DNA of 64,000 nt from an uncultured Polaribacter sp. GTDB lineage: Bacteria > Bacteroidota > Bacteroidia > Flavobacteriales > Flavobacteriaceae. Location: positions 372,001 through 436,000 of the forward strand of contig NZ_CANMHM010000002.1 of the NCBI RefSeq assembly GCF_947497695.1. Reading direction: 5' to 3'. The notes below the pieces were generated by a model that had not been told where the DNA came from, ran no database searches, and saw nothing but the letters and a program-made list of their open reading frames with translations. A program made the position numbers and the translations under genes. This document shows positions 36,384 through 45,178 of this stretch, piece after piece; position 1 is the first letter of the stretch; every line of letters begins with the position of its first letter.

Positions 36384-37409
36384 TTGGTAACTCTAAAACA
36401 TATAGCAGAGGAATTAGGCATTTCTATTACTACAGTTTCTAAAGCTTTAAAAGAATATCCTGATGTTAGTAAAAAAACAAGAAAACTTGTTAGAGAAACT
36501 GCGGCTATGCTTAATTATAAACCTAATACTTTTGCTGTAAATTTAAGAACGAAAGAATCTAAAACTATAGGTTTAATTATTCCAGAAATAGTACATCATT
36601 TTTTTTCAAGTGTTGTTAAAGGCATTGTTTCCCAAGCAGAAAAAAAAGGGTATTTAGTCATAACACTGCAATCTAATGAATCTTATGAATTAGAAAAAAA
36701 ACAATTAAACTTATTAGCAAATAAAAGGGTTGATGGAATCTTAATTTCTTTAGCAAATGGTACAGCAGATTACAAACATTTAAAAGAAATTATAGAAGAT
36801 GATACACCTCTAGTAATGTTTGATAAAATTGCAAAAATCATAAAGTGCTCTAAAGTTATTGTTGATGATAGAAAAGCTGCCTACAAAGCTACACAGCATT
36901 TAATAGACATTGGTTGTAAAAGAATTGCTCATTTTAGAGGACCATTATTGCCCCAAAATTCAATTGATCGTTTTTTAGGCTACAAACAAGCTCTTACAGA
37001 TAACAATATTTTATACGACTCGTCTTTGGTTTATCTTTTAAATGACATGAGTTTTGAGGAGGGTAAATTATATGCTAAAGAACTATTAAAAAACCACAAA
37101 GATGTTGATGGTATTTTTATCAATACAGATTTGGTTGCAATTGGTGCAATTGCCGAGTTTAATAACCAAGGAATTAAAGTACCTGAACAAATTAATGTAA
37201 TTGGTTTTAGTAATTGGTTTATGGCTTCTGTAATATCACCATCATTGACAACAATAAACCAACCTGGTTTTGAAATGGGAAAAAAAGCATTTAAGTTATT
37301 ATATAAAGAAATAAGATATAAAAAAGAAAAAAGACCTTTTAATTATAAAGAAATTGTTTTAGAAACAGATTTAATAACAAGGGAATCAACTAAACCTTTA
37401 CCATTCTAA
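36384..37409 (+). CDS. LacI family transcriptional regulator of the sugar locus
   Basis: This 341-residue protein has an N-terminal LacI helix-turn-helix (VTLKHIAEELGISITTVSKAL, residues 2-22) with hinge, followed by a periplasmic-binding-like effector domain (KTIGLIIPEIVHHFFSSVVKG ... DGIFINTDLVAIGAIAEF ... SPSLTTINQPGFEMGKKAF). The only in-frame start that keeps the HTH is TTG at 36384, because a stop lies 9 bp upstream, so a rare start codon may lower its expression. It is predicted to bind the adjacent tandem palindromes and respond to the imported sugar or a phosphorylated product. Confidence 0.93.
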   Translation: MVTLKHIAEELGISITTVSKALKEYPDVSKKTRKLVRETAAMLNYKPNTFAVNLRTKESKTIGLIIPEIVHHFFSSVVKGIVSQAEKKGYLVITLQSNESYELEKKQLNLLANKRVDGILISLANGTADYKHLKEIIEDDTPLVMFDKIAKIIKCSKVIVDDRKAAYKATQHLIDIGCKRIAHFRGPLLPQNSIDRFLGYKQALTDNNILYDSSLVYLLNDMSFEEGKLYAKELLKNHKDVDGIFINTDLVAIGAIAEFNNQGIKVPEQINVIGFSNWFMASVISPSLTTINQPGFEMGKKAFKLLYKEIRYKKEKRPFNYKEIVLETDLITRESTKPLPF

Positions 37410-37590
37410 TAAAATATTTTTAAATTAAAAGTTCTAAGTAATTAAACAAAGAACTCTAATACCTTATACTTTTTCACTTTAAAACTATTTTGCAGAGAGG
37501 AAGGAACTAACACAATTCTCATAAACCCTCTGTTCATCTATGATTCCAAATATATGAATTTTTACTGACACCTAATTAGTCCCTTAAAAT

Positions 37591-37788
37591 TTAATCTCTA
37601 ATATACTTATTTACTATATCTAACTGAATTCCAGAGTATTCAGAAAATTCATCTATAGTTATAAATTGATGAGGTTCTTTATCCAAAAAACTTTTTATAT
37701 CATTTAAAAGCTTTCGCCCATAACGTTCACTGCGCCCTGTAATGCGCTGAATGTCCTTTGGGTATATGCAAGCTCTTTTTTGATTCAT
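37591..37788 (-). CDS. Small conserved flavobacterial HTH-like protein
   Basis: This 65-residue protein starts MNQKRACIYPKDIQRITGRS and contains ERYGRKLLNDIKSFLDKE and an acidic C-terminal helix (FITIDEFSEYSGIQLDIVNKYI). The pattern suggests two short helix-turn-helix-like units. I have the impression that similar small proteins recur in Flavobacteriaceae, often beside genes like the following cassette; that is from memory. It is transcribed divergently from the cassette across a strong inverted repeat, so it could regulate it. Confidence 0.65.
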   Translation of the reverse strand: MNQKRACIYPKDIQRITGRSERYGRKLLNDIKSFLDKEPHQFITIDEFSEYSGIQLDIVNKYIRD

Positions 37789-37860
37789 AATACACTATCT
37801 ATGCTTTATCCATACTTAAGCCATATTCTATAATTATATGATGATGGTAATAATGCGTTG

Positions 37861-37900
37861 TTAAAATGTTGACAACACGTTAGTGTTATCAATATTTTAA
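37861..37900. repeat. Inverted repeat upstream of the four-gene cassette
   Basis: TTAAAATGTTGACAACAC (37861-37878) and GTGTTATCAATATTTTAA (37883-37900) are 16/18 complementary around a GTTA loop. Its right arm read on the other strand resembles the arms of the hairpin at 40785-40843. Confidence 0.7.
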
Positions 37901-38011
37901 TGACGTTTATGGTGTTATCGGAAAGAACACCCAAAAACGGAATTTGATTTTTTATTGACTGCCATAAAGTTACGTGATTTGAAATATTAATCATAAAAAA
38001 AAGTAAAAATT

Positions 38012-38767
38012 ATGGCAAAACAAACAGGTATTATCAAATTAAAAGGAACTATCGGAGGTATTTCTTTTTACAAAACAAGTGATGGACATTTAGCTCGTGA
38101 AAAAGGTGGTGTGGACAAAAACAGAATTCAAAATGATCCTGCGTTTCAAAGAACGCGTGAAAATGGTTCTGAATTTGGAAGAGCTGGGAAAGGAGGAAAA
38201 GTATTGCGAAATGCAATTCGTGTGCTTTTACAAAATGCAAAAGATAAAAGAGTAGTTTCTCGTTTGACAAAAATTTTAGTGGCAGTTACTAAAACTGATA
38301 TTGTTAATGAAAGAGGTCAGAGAACTTTACAGGAAGGAAATTTAAACCTTTTAGAAGCGTTTGAATTCAATTTAAACGGAAAATTAGGCGCAACTTTATT
38401 CGCTCCATTTATAAAAGCATTTGATAGAGTTTCTGGAGATGCAACTTTAAATTTAGCATCTTTTTCACCGACTGTTAGAATTGCAGCTCCTGCAGGTACC
38501 ACACATTTTAAAATTGTAATGGGTGCTTCAGAATTAGATTTTGTAAATGAAACTTCAACTTTTGAAAATGACGAAACTGCAATTTTGCCATATACTGTTG
38601 CAAATACAGCTGCAATTGCTTTGACAGCTTCAATCACTGCAAATTCTACCTTTCCTGTAGTACAGGTGTTAGGAGTTGAATTTTACCAAGAAGTAAATGG
38701 ACAGATGTATTCATTGAAAAATGGTACTTATAACGCATTGTCTGTTACCATTATTGATAAACCTTAA
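38012..38767 (+). CDS. Conserved protein of unknown function (first gene of the cassette)
   Basis: This 251-residue soluble protein begins with a very basic, glycine-rich N-terminus (MAKQTGIIKLKGTIGGISFY, KTSDGHLAREKGGVDKNRIQ, FQRTRENGSEFGRAGKGGK). The middle is helical, and a beta-rich C-terminal half follows (about 150-250: PTVRIAAPAGTTHFKIVMGA ... ITANSTFPVVQVLGVEFYQE). The first half resembles a nucleic-acid-binding or structural N-terminus and the second an immunoglobulin-like sandwich, as in some phage or tail-like structural proteins. No established function is known to me. It is one base away from the DUF5675 gene. Confidence 0.8.
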   Translation: MAKQTGIIKLKGTIGGISFYKTSDGHLAREKGGVDKNRIQNDPAFQRTRENGSEFGRAGKGGKVLRNAIRVLLQNAKDKRVVSRLTKILVAVTKTDIVNERGQRTLQEGNLNLLEAFEFNLNGKLGATLFAPFIKAFDRVSGDATLNLASFSPTVRIAAPAGTTHFKIVMGASELDFVNETSTFENDETAILPYTVANTAAIALTASITANSTFPVVQVLGVEFYQEVNGQMYSLKNGTYNALSVTIIDKP

Positions 38768-38768
38768 A

Positions 38769-39191
38769 ATGGAGTTAATTCTTCATAGAAGCTATTTTGA
38801 AGAGGGTACCAATGGTACTCTCTTTCATTCAAGCAAATTTCTTTGCCATACCATTGAATTACCCTGGATAAATAATGCGCGAAGTATCTCCTGCATACCA
38901 GAAGGAAAATATGAAGTTATTCCTCGCTTTTCTAAAAAGTTTAAACATCATTTGATATTGAAAAATGTAGCTAATAGAAGCTTTATTTTATTTCATCCTG
39001 CAAATGATGCAAAAAGAGATTTAGAAGGTTGTATTGCTCCTGTAACTTACTTAAGTGGTATTGGAAAAGGGATTTATTCAAGGGATGCAATGCAAAAATT
39101 ACTGTCTTTGGTTCATCAAGCTAAAGAACGAAAGGAAAAAATAATATTAATCGTTAAATCACAGAATTATGAAAATTATAGAACGTTATAA
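38769..39191 (+). CDS. DUF5675 family protein
   Basis: This 140-residue protein contains LFHSSKFLCHTIELPWINNA, RSISCIPEGKYEVIPRFSKK, SFILFHPANDAKRDLEGCIA and GKGIYSRDAMQKLLSL. The Pro-Glu-Gly-Tyr turn and the His/Asp/Cys set (FHPAND...LEGCI) are what I associate with DUF5675, a family also seen in phages and prophages. It is perhaps a peptidoglycan-related hydrolase or transpeptidase-like fold, unproven. The ATG at 38769 is preferred over the in-frame start at 38721 inside the previous gene. It overlaps the next gene by 23 bp. Confidence 0.78.
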   Translation: MELILHRSYFEEGTNGTLFHSSKFLCHTIELPWINNARSISCIPEGKYEVIPRFSKKFKHHLILKNVANRSFILFHPANDAKRDLEGCIAPVTYLSGIGKGIYSRDAMQKLLSLVHQAKERKEKIILIVKSQNYENYRTL

Positions 39192-39417
39192 AAAACCAAC
39201 ACCAAAATTCTTTAGAATTTTAAGAAATATTGGAATTGCATTAGCTACTGCAGGAGGTGCAATTATTGCAGCACCAATAAGTATTCCTGCAACAATAATA
39301 ACAATTGCTACTTATATGACAGTGGCAGGAACTGTTGCAACAGCAGTAAGTCAGGCAGTAACAAAAAATGAAAGTTCTTTTGAAAAAAATATAAATGCTG
39401 AAAGTGATGAATTATAA
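39169..39417 (+). CDS. Small membrane protein (cassette gene 3), holin-like in shape
   Basis: This 82-residue protein has a basic N-terminus (MKIIERYKKPTPKFFRILRN), two small-residue-rich membrane helices (IGIALATAGGAIIAAPISIP; IITIATYMTVAGTVATAVS) and a charged acidic tail. Size, two helices and the neighbouring DUF5675 gene recall phage lysis modules, but no family is recognised. It overlaps the genes on both sides. Confidence 0.6.
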   Translation: MKIIERYKKPTPKFFRILRNIGIALATAGGAIIAAPISIPATIITIATYMTVAGTVATAVSQAVTKNESSFEKNINAESDEL

Positions 39418-39589
39418 TTCAAAAGTAAGTTTTTTTGGAGGTACATTTCTTTCTTCCGTAATTCATATTGGAGTAGAAGACTTTATTACTACTATTGTTT
39501 TAGCTATAGTTGGAGCAGTTGTAAGTTTTATTGTTTCAGTCATTTTAAAGTACTTCTTTCAAAGATTAAAAATAAAATATAAAAAGTAG
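39407..39589 (+). CDS. Small membrane protein (cassette gene 4)
   Basis: This 60-residue protein starts MNYNSKVSFFGGTFLSSVIH with a hydrophobic second half (FITTIVLAIVGAVVSFIVSVILKYF) and a basic end (QRLKIKYKK). An alternative ATG at 39395 adds four residues. It overlaps the previous gene by 11 bp or more, completing a fully overlapping four-gene operon that ends at a bidirectional terminator. Function unknown. Confidence 0.6.
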   Translation: MNYNSKVSFFGGTFLSSVIHIGVEDFITTIVLAIVGAVVSFIVSVILKYFFQRLKIKYKK

Positions 39590-39610
39590 TTTAGAAATCA
39601 TTAAGAAGAC

Positions 39611-39660
39611 AAAAAAAGGAAAGAGAATCAGATTTTATATTTGATTCTCTTTCCTTTTAT
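39611..39660. terminator. Bidirectional terminator at the end of the cassette
   Basis: A perfect 17-bp stem (39614-39630 against 39642-39658) with a T/A-rich loop lies between the convergent cassette and the nuclease gene. Its right arm includes the stop codon of the minus-strand gene. Confidence 0.85.
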
Positions 39661-40619
39661 AGTTTAAATTCAGCCCAAAGAGGATAATGGTCAGAAATAT
39701 GATAAGATAAACTTCTTTTTGGAAGATTACGATTTGTTAGTGTTTTGCCAACAAAATCATAATTACCACCATTTATAAACTCTAATGATAATCTTGGTTG
39801 TTTTCCTTTACCATTAAACCAAGCTATTTGATCATAATATTTAGTTTCATTGAAAATAGAACGTGTTACTTTTTTATTTTGGAGTTCTGTTGGTACATAT
39901 AAACCTTCAGATAAGAAAGTTTTATCTAGCAAATCCCCTCTCTTATCAATATTAAAATCACCCAAAGCAATTAAATTCTGATGATAAGCATTAATGTCTT
40001 TTGCCCAGTCAGATAGCCATTCTGCAATTCCTTTTAATTCTTTTATCCTGTCTTTAGATTTTTTTCCATATAAAATATGAAGTGTTACTAAAATAAAAGT
40101 TTGATTGTTTGATTTGAAACTTACTGCATAAGGTGTTCTTACAAATTGCTCATCTAAAGTTTCTTGTTTTGCTTTATCTGTCCATTCGTTTGGGACAACT
40201 AATTCACCTGCTAATCCAGAAAGTTTTACTCTTCTTGTGTCAAAAAGATAAGCCATTCGCTCTCCATTGCCAGATGAGCCTTTTGAAACATCTGTAAGAA
40301 TCATTGACCAATTTTCTCCCAAAACTTTCATAGTATCTCTCAAAGCTCTAATATTTGCTTTGACTTCTTGAACAGCAATAACATCAAAACGCCTTATGAT
40401 TTCTGCAATACAAAGTATGGAGTGTAAATCTCTTTTTGGACTATCATCATCATCACTATCCCATTTTCGAGTAAGATTTCCAAAAGCTCTAATATTCCAA
40501 CTTGCAATGAGTAAGTTTTTATCTAATTTTTTAGATGGAATTTTACTATCTAAATCTAAATTTAAAACTTCAATATTTCTTTGAACTTCTTTTGGTGGTG
40601 TATCAAGTATTTTAGCCAT
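39657..40619 (-). CDS. Endonuclease/exonuclease/phosphatase family protein
   Basis: This 320-residue protein has no signal peptide. EEP-fold motifs are all present: LIASWNIRAFG (metal-binding Asn), FDVIAVQEVKAN (catalytic Glu), NLIALGDFNIDKRGDLL (Asp and Asn) and the C-terminal ISDHYPLWAEF (SDH with the general-base His). It is a Mg-dependent phosphodiesterase or nuclease of the DNase I/ExoIII superfamily, most like the DNase I-type branch. It lies convergent to the cassette, at the edge of the accessory region. Confidence 0.88.
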   Translation of the reverse strand: MAKILDTPPKEVQRNIEVLNLDLDSKIPSKKLDKNLLIASWNIRAFGNLTRKWDSDDDDSPKRDLHSILCIAEIIRRFDVIAVQEVKANIRALRDTMKVLGENWSMILTDVSKGSSGNGERMAYLFDTRRVKLSGLAGELVVPNEWTDKAKQETLDEQFVRTPYAVSFKSNNQTFILVTLHILYGKKSKDRIKELKGIAEWLSDWAKDINAYHQNLIALGDFNIDKRGDLLDKTFLSEGLYVPTELQNKKVTRSIFNETKYYDQIAWFNGKGKQPRLSLEFINGGNYDFVGKTLTNRNLPKRSLSYHISDHYPLWAEFKL

Positions 40620-41573
40620 ACTTTAAAAATACAATTTTTATGATAATTATTTAGATATTTACATTCGTACCTATTTTTTTACTTAACGAAATGAGGCAAA
40701 CAAAGAATTTTGATAAAGAAATTAAATGAATTTAGCAGAATTTTTGTGCAGATGAATGAGATAAGGGAAAAATGTGATTTATCGTTTTAAAAAATTGATA
40801 AACAGAGGCTGGTTGGAGCGTGGGGTTTATCAATCTTTTAAAATGTTAGCCCAATGGCGATTGAATGAAAATAATTAAAGACGAAGTACGTAGTGCGCTG
40901 GCAGAAGCGAAAATAAGTGTGTAAATTTTTATTTGTACTATATATTGCTATTGATTGGTTTTGTTAAAAGTGAATGCACTACATTTTTTTTAGTACTACT
41001 GATGTTGAGTTTTAATACCTCAATTTGTTTTTATATGATTAGCATTTGCTTTTAGTGAAACCAACTTTTACTAATTACTTTACAAATAAAAATTTATACT
41101 CTTATTGGCTTTTTTTTGATTTTATAGGTGCTTTACAATTTCTTTTTAAATTGAAATTTTAATGATTTTAATAATATTCATTTAAAATTACCAATAAGCA
41201 CTTATAAAAACAATGCAACAAAGATGGAATGTTATCTAATTATCTGCTTTTTATTATTAATTACTGGGTGCGCGTTGGATGTGCGGCTATTTTACATAAT
41301 GGCGTTATAGTGCCTGGAGTTTTTACGGAAGAGCAGTATAACTGCGCATTATGTAAAGATAGCTTTGGGGAGTTTTGTGTTTTATGAAATAATAAACACG
41401 CGTTGCTTTTTAGAGTTGTGTAATGAGTTTGCGAATGGAACAAGCTCTAAAATGCAACTACCTATAGATTTTAAAACGCTAAACTTGCATTGGCGCGCGG
41501 AACAAACCAAAAGACAAAGGTTTTTTGCTTTTTTAGCAATAAATTGGGTTTTGGTTTGTGGGGATTTTAATTT
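40620..41573. repeat. 954-bp non-coding region with nested inverted repeats
   Basis: There is no credible gene. Notable structures are a 19-bp inverted repeat (40785-40803 against 40825-40843, 18/19) with a GC-richer 21-base loop, and a long imperfect hairpin at 41288-41362 whose outer arms TTTACATAATG/CATTATGTAAA match perfectly. CAAACCAAAA (41504) and TTTTGGTTTG (41551) form another pair. GC is locally higher (GCGCGTTGGATGTGCGGC; TTGGCGCGCGG) than in the surrounding genes. It may be debris or a boundary of a mobile element. Confidence 0.6.
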
Positions 41574-43571
41574 TTATTGAATTATTTCTTTTGTAAGAGT
41601 ATCAGATAGTTCTTTATCGAAATTTATCCCTTTCAATTTTAATTCCTCTTTTATTGTGTTTTTAAATTCTAATTTATCTACTAAATTTCTATGACGATGT
41701 TTGTACTGTTTAAACAAATCATCCCAAGTCATTGCGTAAATTTCAAAATTATTTATAGATTGAACAAGAAACCGTTTTCCTTTATTACTTTGATTTAAAT
41801 AAAGGCCTTTTATAAAACTATCAACTTCTTTACCTACTAAAATAAATTTCCATTGCCTTAATTGACTATTAAATTTAACTTCATTTACAATGAAATTTAA
41901 ATAATCTTCTATTTGACGATATTGTTCTTTACCAATAGTAACAGAAGGTCTTTTTAGTTCGACTATGATGTTCTCTTCAATAATATCATCATCTGAATTT
42001 GGGTCTGGAATATTTGATTTACGACAAATAAATATATCTGGTCTTCTTAATTTTTCTTGTTGATTTACTTCACTAATTATAGGTTTTTTGTTGTCATTCA
42101 ATTCTAAAAAATTAAGATAATTATTTAAAACAATTTCAAAATTATCATCAGCAGAAACCAAATGATATTTTTCACCAAATAACCAGTAATTATTTTCTAT
42201 AACTTTTTGAATATGATCTCTTTCATTAGTGAATTTTTCTAAATCAAAAATCAAAATCTTTAAAGTTTCAACAACAGTATGTCTATTCTCTAAAAGTTTA
42301 ACTAAACTTAAAATATGAGTGAATTTTGTTTTACTTAATGTTTCTGATAATTCTGTTCTTTCATCATCTGTCAGATTAACAATACCGTCAATAATCGTTA
42401 ATATTTTATCACGTTCTTCAGAATCTAAAAGCAAATTAAGAAAACCAACTAATGTTTTACTTTGTGTGTTATTTAGTTTGTGGAAGATTTTTGGTTCAGC
42501 ACAATAAAGTTCTTTTACTACATTCTCTAAATCATCTTTTCTTAATTGTTCATATTTAGTATTTTTAAAAAAAGGAAATACTTTATCTTTTCTATATTTA
42601 ATAATTAAATCTTCAGCTTTATTATCTTTTATGTACTCTTTTTCTTTTTTTGATATAAAATCTTTCAAATGAGAAACGAGTAATTTAAACGTTTCATCTT
42701 GTTGATTTTTATCTGTAGATGGGGCATCAATTTTCGTAGGTAAAAAATCATTAAAATAACCTGATTCAACATAAACGGAATGATGAAAATCTATAGCTCC
42801 GTTGTTAAAAGAAGTGTGAACTCGGTGTTTTTCAATTTTATTACTATTTAAAAAATAATTAAAATATTTATCTCCAATTTTTTTTGACCATCTAACATAG
42901 GATACTTTAAATTTATTATCAATAATTGTAGTTTCAAAATCTTCTGAATCAGCTATAATTCTATTATAATCAATCCTTGTTCCATTAACTATTATTCTAT
43001 AATCTCTCTGTTTGTTTAAATGCAGAAACCAACCAAACTCACCTGCTAAAAAATCAAAAAAAGTTTCATTATCCAATTGATCACCAAACAAATCAAAAAA
43101 GCCATCAAAAGAAACTATAGTACCTGTATTGATTTTAACTATTTTCTTTTCACTTTCTATACCATAATTTTGACTATCTTCTTTATTGATAATAATGGAA
43201 TATTGAAAATTTTTATCATCTTGATTGAAAACTGTATCCCATTGTGATTGATTGGCAAATGTTGTAAATGAATAACGACCTTTACCTTTTTTACCTTTAA
43301 TAAAACCTGTTTTTGAAAAAGTAAATGCTTTTTGAGAATCTTGAAACTTACCAAATGTATTTTCAATATCTGATAAATTAATACCTATACCATTATCTGA
43401 AATTGATAAATTATTTAAGTAACCTATCTCATTTGAAACATAATCTATATTAATAGTAGTTGCTTGAGCATCGAAACCATTCCAAATATATTCTGCAATA
43501 GCTTTATAACCACTTGGTAATCCACTTTGTTCAATACTTTTAGATGTGATTCTTGAGGTATATTTCTTCAT
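41574..43571 (-). CDS. GHKL ATPase fused to a Shedu-like PD-(D/E)XK nuclease domain
   Basis: This is a 665-residue protein. The N-terminal GHKL/Hsp90-like ATPase has an N box (AIAEYIWNGFDA, Glu27/Asn31), a G1 box (ISDNGIGI, Asp59) and a G2 box (GKKGKGRYSF, from 93). A helical linker covers about 290-450. The C-terminal domain has a DUF4263/Shedu-like nuclease pattern: helix and WLFGEKYH (463-470), RRPDIF (Asp512), IVELKRP (Glu538, Lys540) and a downstream Gln550. Such MORC/MutL-like ATPase-nuclease fusions are associated with restriction or antiphage systems. I prefer ATG 43571 to the upstream TTG. It follows a Schlafen-type gene on the same strand at 139 bp. Confidence 0.82.
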   Translation of the reverse strand: MKKYTSRITSKSIEQSGLPSGYKAIAEYIWNGFDAQATTINIDYVSNEIGYLNNLSISDNGIGINLSDIENTFGKFQDSQKAFTFSKTGFIKGKKGKGRYSFTTFANQSQWDTVFNQDDKNFQYSIIINKEDSQNYGIESEKKIVKINTGTIVSFDGFFDLFGDQLDNETFFDFLAGEFGWFLHLNKQRDYRIIVNGTRIDYNRIIADSEDFETTIIDNKFKVSYVRWSKKIGDKYFNYFLNSNKIEKHRVHTSFNNGAIDFHHSVYVESGYFNDFLPTKIDAPSTDKNQQDETFKLLVSHLKDFISKKEKEYIKDNKAEDLIIKYRKDKVFPFFKNTKYEQLRKDDLENVVKELYCAEPKIFHKLNNTQSKTLVGFLNLLLDSEERDKILTIIDGIVNLTDDERTELSETLSKTKFTHILSLVKLLENRHTVVETLKILIFDLEKFTNERDHIQKVIENNYWLFGEKYHLVSADDNFEIVLNNYLNFLELNDNKKPIISEVNQQEKLRRPDIFICRKSNIPDPNSDDDIIEENIIVELKRPSVTIGKEQYRQIEDYLNFIVNEVKFNSQLRQWKFILVGKEVDSFIKGLYLNQSNKGKRFLVQSINNFEIYAMTWDDLFKQYKHRHRNLVDKLEFKNTIKEELKLKGINFDKELSDTLTKEIIQ

Positions 43572-43710
43572 AGATTGTAAAAATAACAAAAAGCATTAAT
43601 TGATAAGATTTTATATCTTTTTATTTTTTAACGATAAGACAAATTTATAGTTGTAAAAAGAAATTATTTCAAATACACACCTAAATTTTCCACCCACTCT
43701 TTCTACCCAC

Positions 43711-45090
43711 TTACGGAAGTATATAGTTTATTTTCCAATGACCACCTTTTGCGCTTCCTACTCTTACAATAAGCCCACGATCTTTTAAAACATTTAGATT
43801 ATTATCAATGGCAGTAGCACTTAACTCCACTATTTCTTCTAATTCTCTTTTAGAAACTTTATTATTTTTATGAATAGCTTTGATAATATTAATTCTATTA
43901 TCTGTTAGATTATCTACCCACTTATCTACCCACTTATTAAAATCGAAAGGTCTTCTAAATGTTACCGTAAATATACCTTCAGTATTAAATTCTGGTGGAG
44001 TTAAATTATTTTCTAACATTAAATCTCTCATTCTACTAATACCAGAACCTACTTGCTCTACCATTCTTATTCTTTCGAAAAGACCAAATATTAAAGGGTT
44101 TCTACTTAAACTTCTTTTTCCAAATTCATTTTTAGGAATTCCACTTACTAAACCTCCAGGATTAGAAATTTCAATTCTATCATTAAAAACTTCCACAGAA
44201 ATACGAGCTCCTTTATCATAATAATCTCTATGTGCTAAAGCATTAATAATAGCTTCTTTAAAAACTGTTTCAGGAATTTCCCAAATTTCTTTTCGAGGTT
44301 GTGAACCATTTCCTTCAATGTCATAACGAACATTTAGTTTTGTTTTTAACCAAGTCATTGTTTGAAGAAATTGCTGATATAAAGTACCAGACATTATTTT
44401 ATCATCAGTAATATATCTTTTATCAATACCATCAAAAACAATACATCTAATTACAGCTTTGTCAAAAAATTGTACTGGATTTTCTGCAAAGAATAAAGTA
44501 GCACCATTTTTAAGGAAGCCTTCTTTGGTTACTAATTTTAAATTATTGAATACTTGCTCGTTAGAAACTGTAGTACCTAAACCTGCTAATTCTCTAAATT
44601 GATTGATATTGGCATCAGGAATATCTTTAGTTACATCTATTGTTTTACAAGGCGCCTCATCATAATAAATCTTATCAGCTTGCTGAAAGAAATCTCTCAT
44701 TTCTTCTACCGTGGTTAATTTTTGAGAATTAGGACCTTGTCGAACATAAATTGCTCCAGAAAGGACATAAGGTTTATTTACACCTGAAGGAACTTCAATT
44801 ATTACAATTTCTTTTTCATCAATAGTTGTCGTATAAATATTGCAAAGTAATGTTGGTGTAATTTCATTTATTGAATTCTGCAAAGCGGAACGTTTTACAT
44901 TGTTAAACGTAACTCCTTTAACATTATTAGCATCATCAACACCCAAAATAAGAGCACCACCAGATGCATTTGCAAAAGCACAAATTTCTTCTGTAACCTC
45001 TTTTATTTTATTTGGAATTCTTACTTTAAATTCAAGGTTAAAGCCTTCTCCTGAATTTATAAGTGATTTTATTTCGTTGATACTTAACAT
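43711..45090 (-). CDS. Schlafen/AlbA_2-domain ATP-binding protein with C-terminal winged helix
   Basis: This is a 459-residue protein. The AlbA_2 (Schlafen-like) domain at about 5-125 contains EGFNLEFKVRIPN, ICAFANASGGALILGVDDAN and GAIYVRQGPNSQKLT. A RecG-type HATPase_c_4 region follows (FKEAIINALAHRDYYDKGAR; VEVFNDRIEISNPGGLVSG; GSGISRMRDLM). A winged helix ends it (NNKVSKRELEEIVELSATAI). It probably binds nucleic acid and acts as a regulator or in stress or phage defence. The start at 45090 is chosen over an upstream in-frame ATG. It lies between the DnaC-like gene and the ATPase-nuclease gene. Confidence 0.85.
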   Translation of the reverse strand: MLSINEIKSLINSGEGFNLEFKVRIPNKIKEVTEEICAFANASGGALILGVDDANNVKGVTFNNVKRSALQNSINEITPTLLCNIYTTTIDEKEIVIIEVPSGVNKPYVLSGAIYVRQGPNSQKLTTVEEMRDFFQQADKIYYDEAPCKTIDVTKDIPDANINQFRELAGLGTTVSNEQVFNNLKLVTKEGFLKNGATLFFAENPVQFFDKAVIRCIVFDGIDKRYITDDKIMSGTLYQQFLQTMTWLKTKLNVRYDIEGNGSQPRKEIWEIPETVFKEAIINALAHRDYYDKGARISVEVFNDRIEISNPGGLVSGIPKNEFGKRSLSRNPLIFGLFERIRMVEQVGSGISRMRDLMLENNLTPPEFNTEGIFTVTFRRPFDFNKWVDKWVDNLTDNRINIIKAIHKNNKVSKRELEEIVELSATAIDNNLNVLKDRGLIVRVGSAKGGHWKINYILP

Positions 45091-45178
45091 AAAATTATAG
45101 CTATACACAAATCTATTAAAATTGTTTGGTTTTTAGTCTTTGCATTACACTTTTATCGATGTTGAGTAGGTGTTGCCT

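Noticed and set aside
37806..37994. 62-codon minus-strand frame upstream of the cassette
   Set aside because: It runs through the inverted repeat at 37861-37900 and has no protein-like features; it is probably chance.
41226..41480. Integron attC-like site
   Set aside because: GTTGGAT resembles a GTTRRRY end, but no matching RYYYAAC partner at the right spacing was found, and no integron integrase is present.
41261..41580. Short overlapping frames on both strands in the non-coding tract
   Set aside because: They coincide with the inverted repeats, have atypical composition and weak starts, and show no recognisable domain.
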